DNA from: RPRB01 sp035501615
GTDB lineage: Bacteria > Myxococcota > Myxococcia > Myxococcales > Myxococcaceae
Assembly: GCA_035501615.1 (NCBI GenBank)
Contig: DATJVY010000053.1
Span: 1 to 64,000, forward strand
DNA: 64,000 nucleotides
Direction: 5' to 3'
The notes beneath the pieces were generated by a model. The model ran no database searches, was not told the origin of the DNA, and worked only from the letters and a program-made list of their open reading frames with translations. Positions 62,063 through 64,000 of the stretch are shown piece after piece (position 1 is the first letter of the stretch; each line of letters opens with the position of its first letter). The position numbers and the translations under genes were made by a program.

Positions 62063-63220
62063 ATGGACCGTCTCCGTCCAGCGGCCGTTCTGGCCCTGCT
62101 CCTTCCCCTCTCCGGCGTCGCGGCCGAGACCGGCTACCTCCGGCTGAAGCGCGTGCAGATCATCGATCGCCACGGCTTCGAGCAGCCGATGCCCGCGATG
62201 TCGGTCCTCATCCCCACCGGCTGGAGCTTCGACGGGGAGGTGCGTCTCGCCCAGCGCATCGGCGACCCGGCCGATCTGGTCAAGCTCGCCTTTCGCTCGG
62301 CGAGCCCCGACGGACGACTGGCCATCGAGATGTTCCCCGGCTGGAGCTGGAGCTGGTCGGACGACCCGATGATGCGCCAGGCGATGCAGAACCAGAACGC
62401 GATGGCGGCGCGCATGGGCGGCGCAGCCGTCGAGGTGGCGCCGCCGATGTCCGCCCGGGACTTCCTCGCGCGGGTGGCCGTCCCCCGGCTGCGCCCGGGG
62501 GCGAAGGTTCTCGGCATCGAGCCCATCCCCGGTCTCGATCAGACGCTGCAGGCGCAGGTGAAGCAGGCACAGGCGGTGGCCACCCAAGCCGGGGTCCAGA
62601 TGCGGATCCGCGGCGACCAGGCCCGGGCGCGGATCGCCATCACCTCGGGGAAGGGTCAGGCCGAGGAGTGGATCACCGCCGTGGTCTACACGCGCTCGAC
62701 GGCCATGCCGTCCATGAACCCGGCCACCGGCCAGATGGCGCAGTCGGCGCTGCACCAGTCGACCGCAGACTCGCTCTTCGGCCTCCGCGCGCCGCCCGGC
62801 GAGCTCCCGGCGAACGAGAAGCTGTTTCGCGCCGTGCTCGGGACCGTGAGGGTGGACCCCGTCTGGCAGGCTCGCGTCGCGGAGGTCCAGGCGAGCATGC
62901 AGGCGAACAACGTGCAGGGAGCGCGCGACCGATCGCGGATCATCGCCCAGTCGAACGAGGAGATTCAGAAGATGATCCGCGAGAGTCACGACACCAAGAC
63001 GAGGTCCCAGGATCTCAACAGCGAGCGATGGAGCGATGCGATGCGAGGTGTCCAGACGTACCGGAACCCCGTCACCGGCGAGAACGTGAAGCTCGACAAC
63101 TCCTACACGCACGCCTGGGCCAACGGGAACGGCGAGTACGTGCTCAGCAGCTCTCCCGGATTCAATCCCGGGCAGGTTCTCCAGGGCAGCTGGACGGAGC
63201 TGCAGCCCGTCCGGCGCTAG
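62063..63220 (+). CDS. secreted protein of unknown function
   Basis: 385 aa. A signal peptide (1-21, ending GVAA) is followed by LRLKRVQIIDRHGFEQPMPA and MSVLIPTGWSFDGEV, a pattern seen in many uncharacterised secreted proteins. A Met/Gln-rich helix is at about 110-140, and a long helical region at 270-320 (QASMQANNVQGARDRSRIIA). A final motif, VQTYRNPVTGENVKLDNSYT, resembles the repeat-like end of such proteins. No enzymatic motif is seen. GGGAGGTG lies 4 nt before the ATG. It is divergent from the O-antigen-ligase-like gene. Confidence 0.72.
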   Translation: MDRLRPAAVLALLLPLSGVAAETGYLRLKRVQIIDRHGFEQPMPAMSVLIPTGWSFDGEVRLAQRIGDPADLVKLAFRSASPDGRLAIEMFPGWSWSWSDDPMMRQAMQNQNAMAARMGGAAVEVAPPMSARDFLARVAVPRLRPGAKVLGIEPIPGLDQTLQAQVKQAQAVATQAGVQMRIRGDQARARIAITSGKGQAEEWITAVVYTRSTAMPSMNPATGQMAQSALHQSTADSLFGLRAPPGELPANEKLFRAVLGTVRVDPVWQARVAEVQASMQANNVQGARDRSRIIAQSNEEIQKMIRESHDTKTRSQDLNSERWSDAMRGVQTYRNPVTGENVKLDNSYTHAWANGNGEYVLSSSPGFNPGQVLQGSWTELQPVRR

Positions 63221-63388
63221 CTGCCCGCCCGGCGCCTCCCGGATCTCGAAAAGGGGATTGACCCGGGCCGGCTCGCTCGGTTGGGCCGGGCCCCCCGTGC
63301 TCAGCCCCGACGAGGGAAGGATGGCCATCGCCTTCGTGCATCAGGACCTGCAGCACGGGAGCACGCCCCCCGGCACTGAGCCCAGGAC

Positions 63389-63769
63389 TCAGCCTGGAGG
63401 AGCGAGCAGCGACGCGGCGGCCCGGCTCACGTCCTCGGCCTGCACCGGCTTGGAGAGGAAGGCGCTCGCCCCGGCTCCCAGGGCACGGGCGCGCTCCGCC
63501 TCGGTGCGGTCGGTGGTGACCACCAGGATGGGCACCCTCGCCCCCCGCGCGCCGGAGCGGATGTGGTGGATGAGCTTGAGCCCGTCGAGCCGAGGCATGT
63601 GCACGTCGGTCACCACCAGGTCATATTCCCCGGAGGCGAACCGCTTGAGCGCCTCGGCCCCGTCGGCCGCCTCGTCGCAGGCACCCGAGCCGAGGGCCTC
63701 CATCGCCGACACCAGGACCTGGCGTGCGGCGCGCGAGTCGTCGACCACCAGGACGCGGAAGCCTCTCAT
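63389..63769 (-). CDS. CheY-like single-domain response regulator
   Basis: 126 aa, a stand-alone receiver domain. The acidic pair is D10/D11 (VLVVDDSRAAR), the phospho-acceptor is D55 (VVTDVHMPRLDG), the switch Thr is at 85-86 (LVVTTDRTEA) and the conserved Lys is K107 (FLSKPV). It has no output domain, so it acts by protein contact as in chemotaxis-like pathways. It starts 18 nt after the stop of a CheW-like gene, which suggests a chemosensory operon continuing past the window edge. Confidence 0.93.
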   Translation of the reverse strand: MRGFRVLVVDDSRAARQVLVSAMEALGSGACDEAADGAEALKRFASGEYDLVVTDVHMPRLDGLKLIHHIRSGARGARVPILVVTTDRTEAERARALGAGASAFLSKPVQAEDVSRAAASLLAPPG

Positions 63770-63787
63770 CGGGGGCGAGGCATCAGC

Positions 63788-64000
63788 TTACTGGCCCGCC
63801 CCCGCCTCCGCAGCCCGATTTGTCAGCAAGCCGCGCAAATCCAGGAGCCGACAGCCGTCGGCGGTCACTCCCAGCACACACGCGACGGGGCCTCCGGGCT
63901 GGATCTCCGCCTCGCCGTAGCGCCGCACTCCGGCCATCCCGTCGACCCGCAGCCCCACCCGGCGCCGGCCGATCCGGGCGAGGATGACCTTCGGCTTCGC
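63788..64000 (-). CDS. CheW-like adaptor protein (3' end only)
   Basis: Only the last 70 codons are inside the window; the 5' part lies beyond 64000. The frame reads KPKVILARIGRRRVGLRVDG, then GVRRYGEAEIQP, VACVLGVTADGCRLLDLRGL and ends with TAA. The GLRVDGMAGVRR and LLDLRGLL segments are typical of the second half of CheW domains, which couple receptors to CheA. It precedes the CheY-like gene on the same strand. It could also be the C-terminal CheW domain of a larger protein. Confidence 0.72.
   Translation of the reverse strand, partial: AKPKVILARIGRRRVGLRVDGMAGVRRYGEAEIQPGGPVACVLGVTADGCRLLDLRGLLTNRAAEAGAGQ

Overview
The window is about 64 kb of very GC-rich bacterial chromosome. It has dense operons, many GTG and TTG starts, and pervasive 4-nt stop/start overlaps. 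The gene set is that of a Gram-negative with a full outer membrane: lipid A, Kdo and heptose synthesis, BamA, Skp, LolCDE, Lnt and LptE. Together with DUF4388, ADOP and OmpA-type proteins, CheW/CheY proteins and extreme GC this fits a myxobacterial (Myxococcota, Anaeromyxobacter-like) genome. That assignment is inferred from gene content, not from a 16S search. I see no insertion sequences, prophage or CRISPR arrays.

Layout. (1) 1-5530: an rRNA operon on the minus strand, with three evenly spaced promoters, then 16S, tRNA-Ile, tRNA-Ala and 23S (3' end cut by the window edge; 5S lies outside). (2) 5.5-7.0 kb: yicC-gmk. (3) 7.1-19.6 kb: LPS locus. A GT9 heptosyltransferase-like gene is on plus. 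On minus is the operon msbA - PHP phosphoesterase - waaA - two GT4 glycosyltransferases - lpxK - hldE kinase domain - hldE nucleotidyltransferase domain. On plus is lpxB - polyprenyl-phosphate-sugar synthase - marC. (4) 19.6-44.5 kb: a roughly 24-kb minus-strand block with few gaps: phoH, orphan ADOP permease, possible 66-aa ORF, pgpH, ybeY, lnt, prfB (with programmed +1 frameshift), lysS, lolC/E (with a large extra membrane domain), lolD, bamA, pntAA, pntAB, pntB, skp, lpxD, fabZ, lpxA, lpxI and a zinc-ribbon membrane protein, followed by a secreted DUF4142 gene. (5) 44.5-47.8 kb: a DUF4388 protein and a large TPR/zinc-finger membrane protein. (6) 47.8-53.9 kb: mazG fused to a VOC-like domain, rpsT, leuS-lptE and asnS. 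(7) 53.9-63.2 kb: a cluster of secreted or envelope proteins of mostly unknown function: two lipoproteins, a duplicated-domain protein, an OmpA protein, a DUF3443 pepsin-like protein with a DUF2844 partner, and an O-antigen-ligase-like protein. (8) The right edge: a CheY-like regulator and the 3' end of a CheW-like gene.

How the genes work together. fabZ/lpxA/lpxD/lpxI/lpxB/lpxK/waaA/msbA cover UDP-GlcNAc acylation through Kdo-lipid A flipping; only lpxC is missing from the window. LptE would act in LPS export. Lnt and LolCD mature and release lipoproteins. BamA and Skp assemble outer-membrane proteins. Woven through this are translation genes (lysS, prfB, leuS, asnS, rpsT, rrn) and the proton-translocating transhydrogenase, which sits between bamA and skp. 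The most unusual items are a predicted periplasmic PHP phosphoesterase inside the msbA-waaA operon, the LolC/E fusion, the MazG-VOC fusion and the pepsin-like DUF3443/DUF2844 pair.
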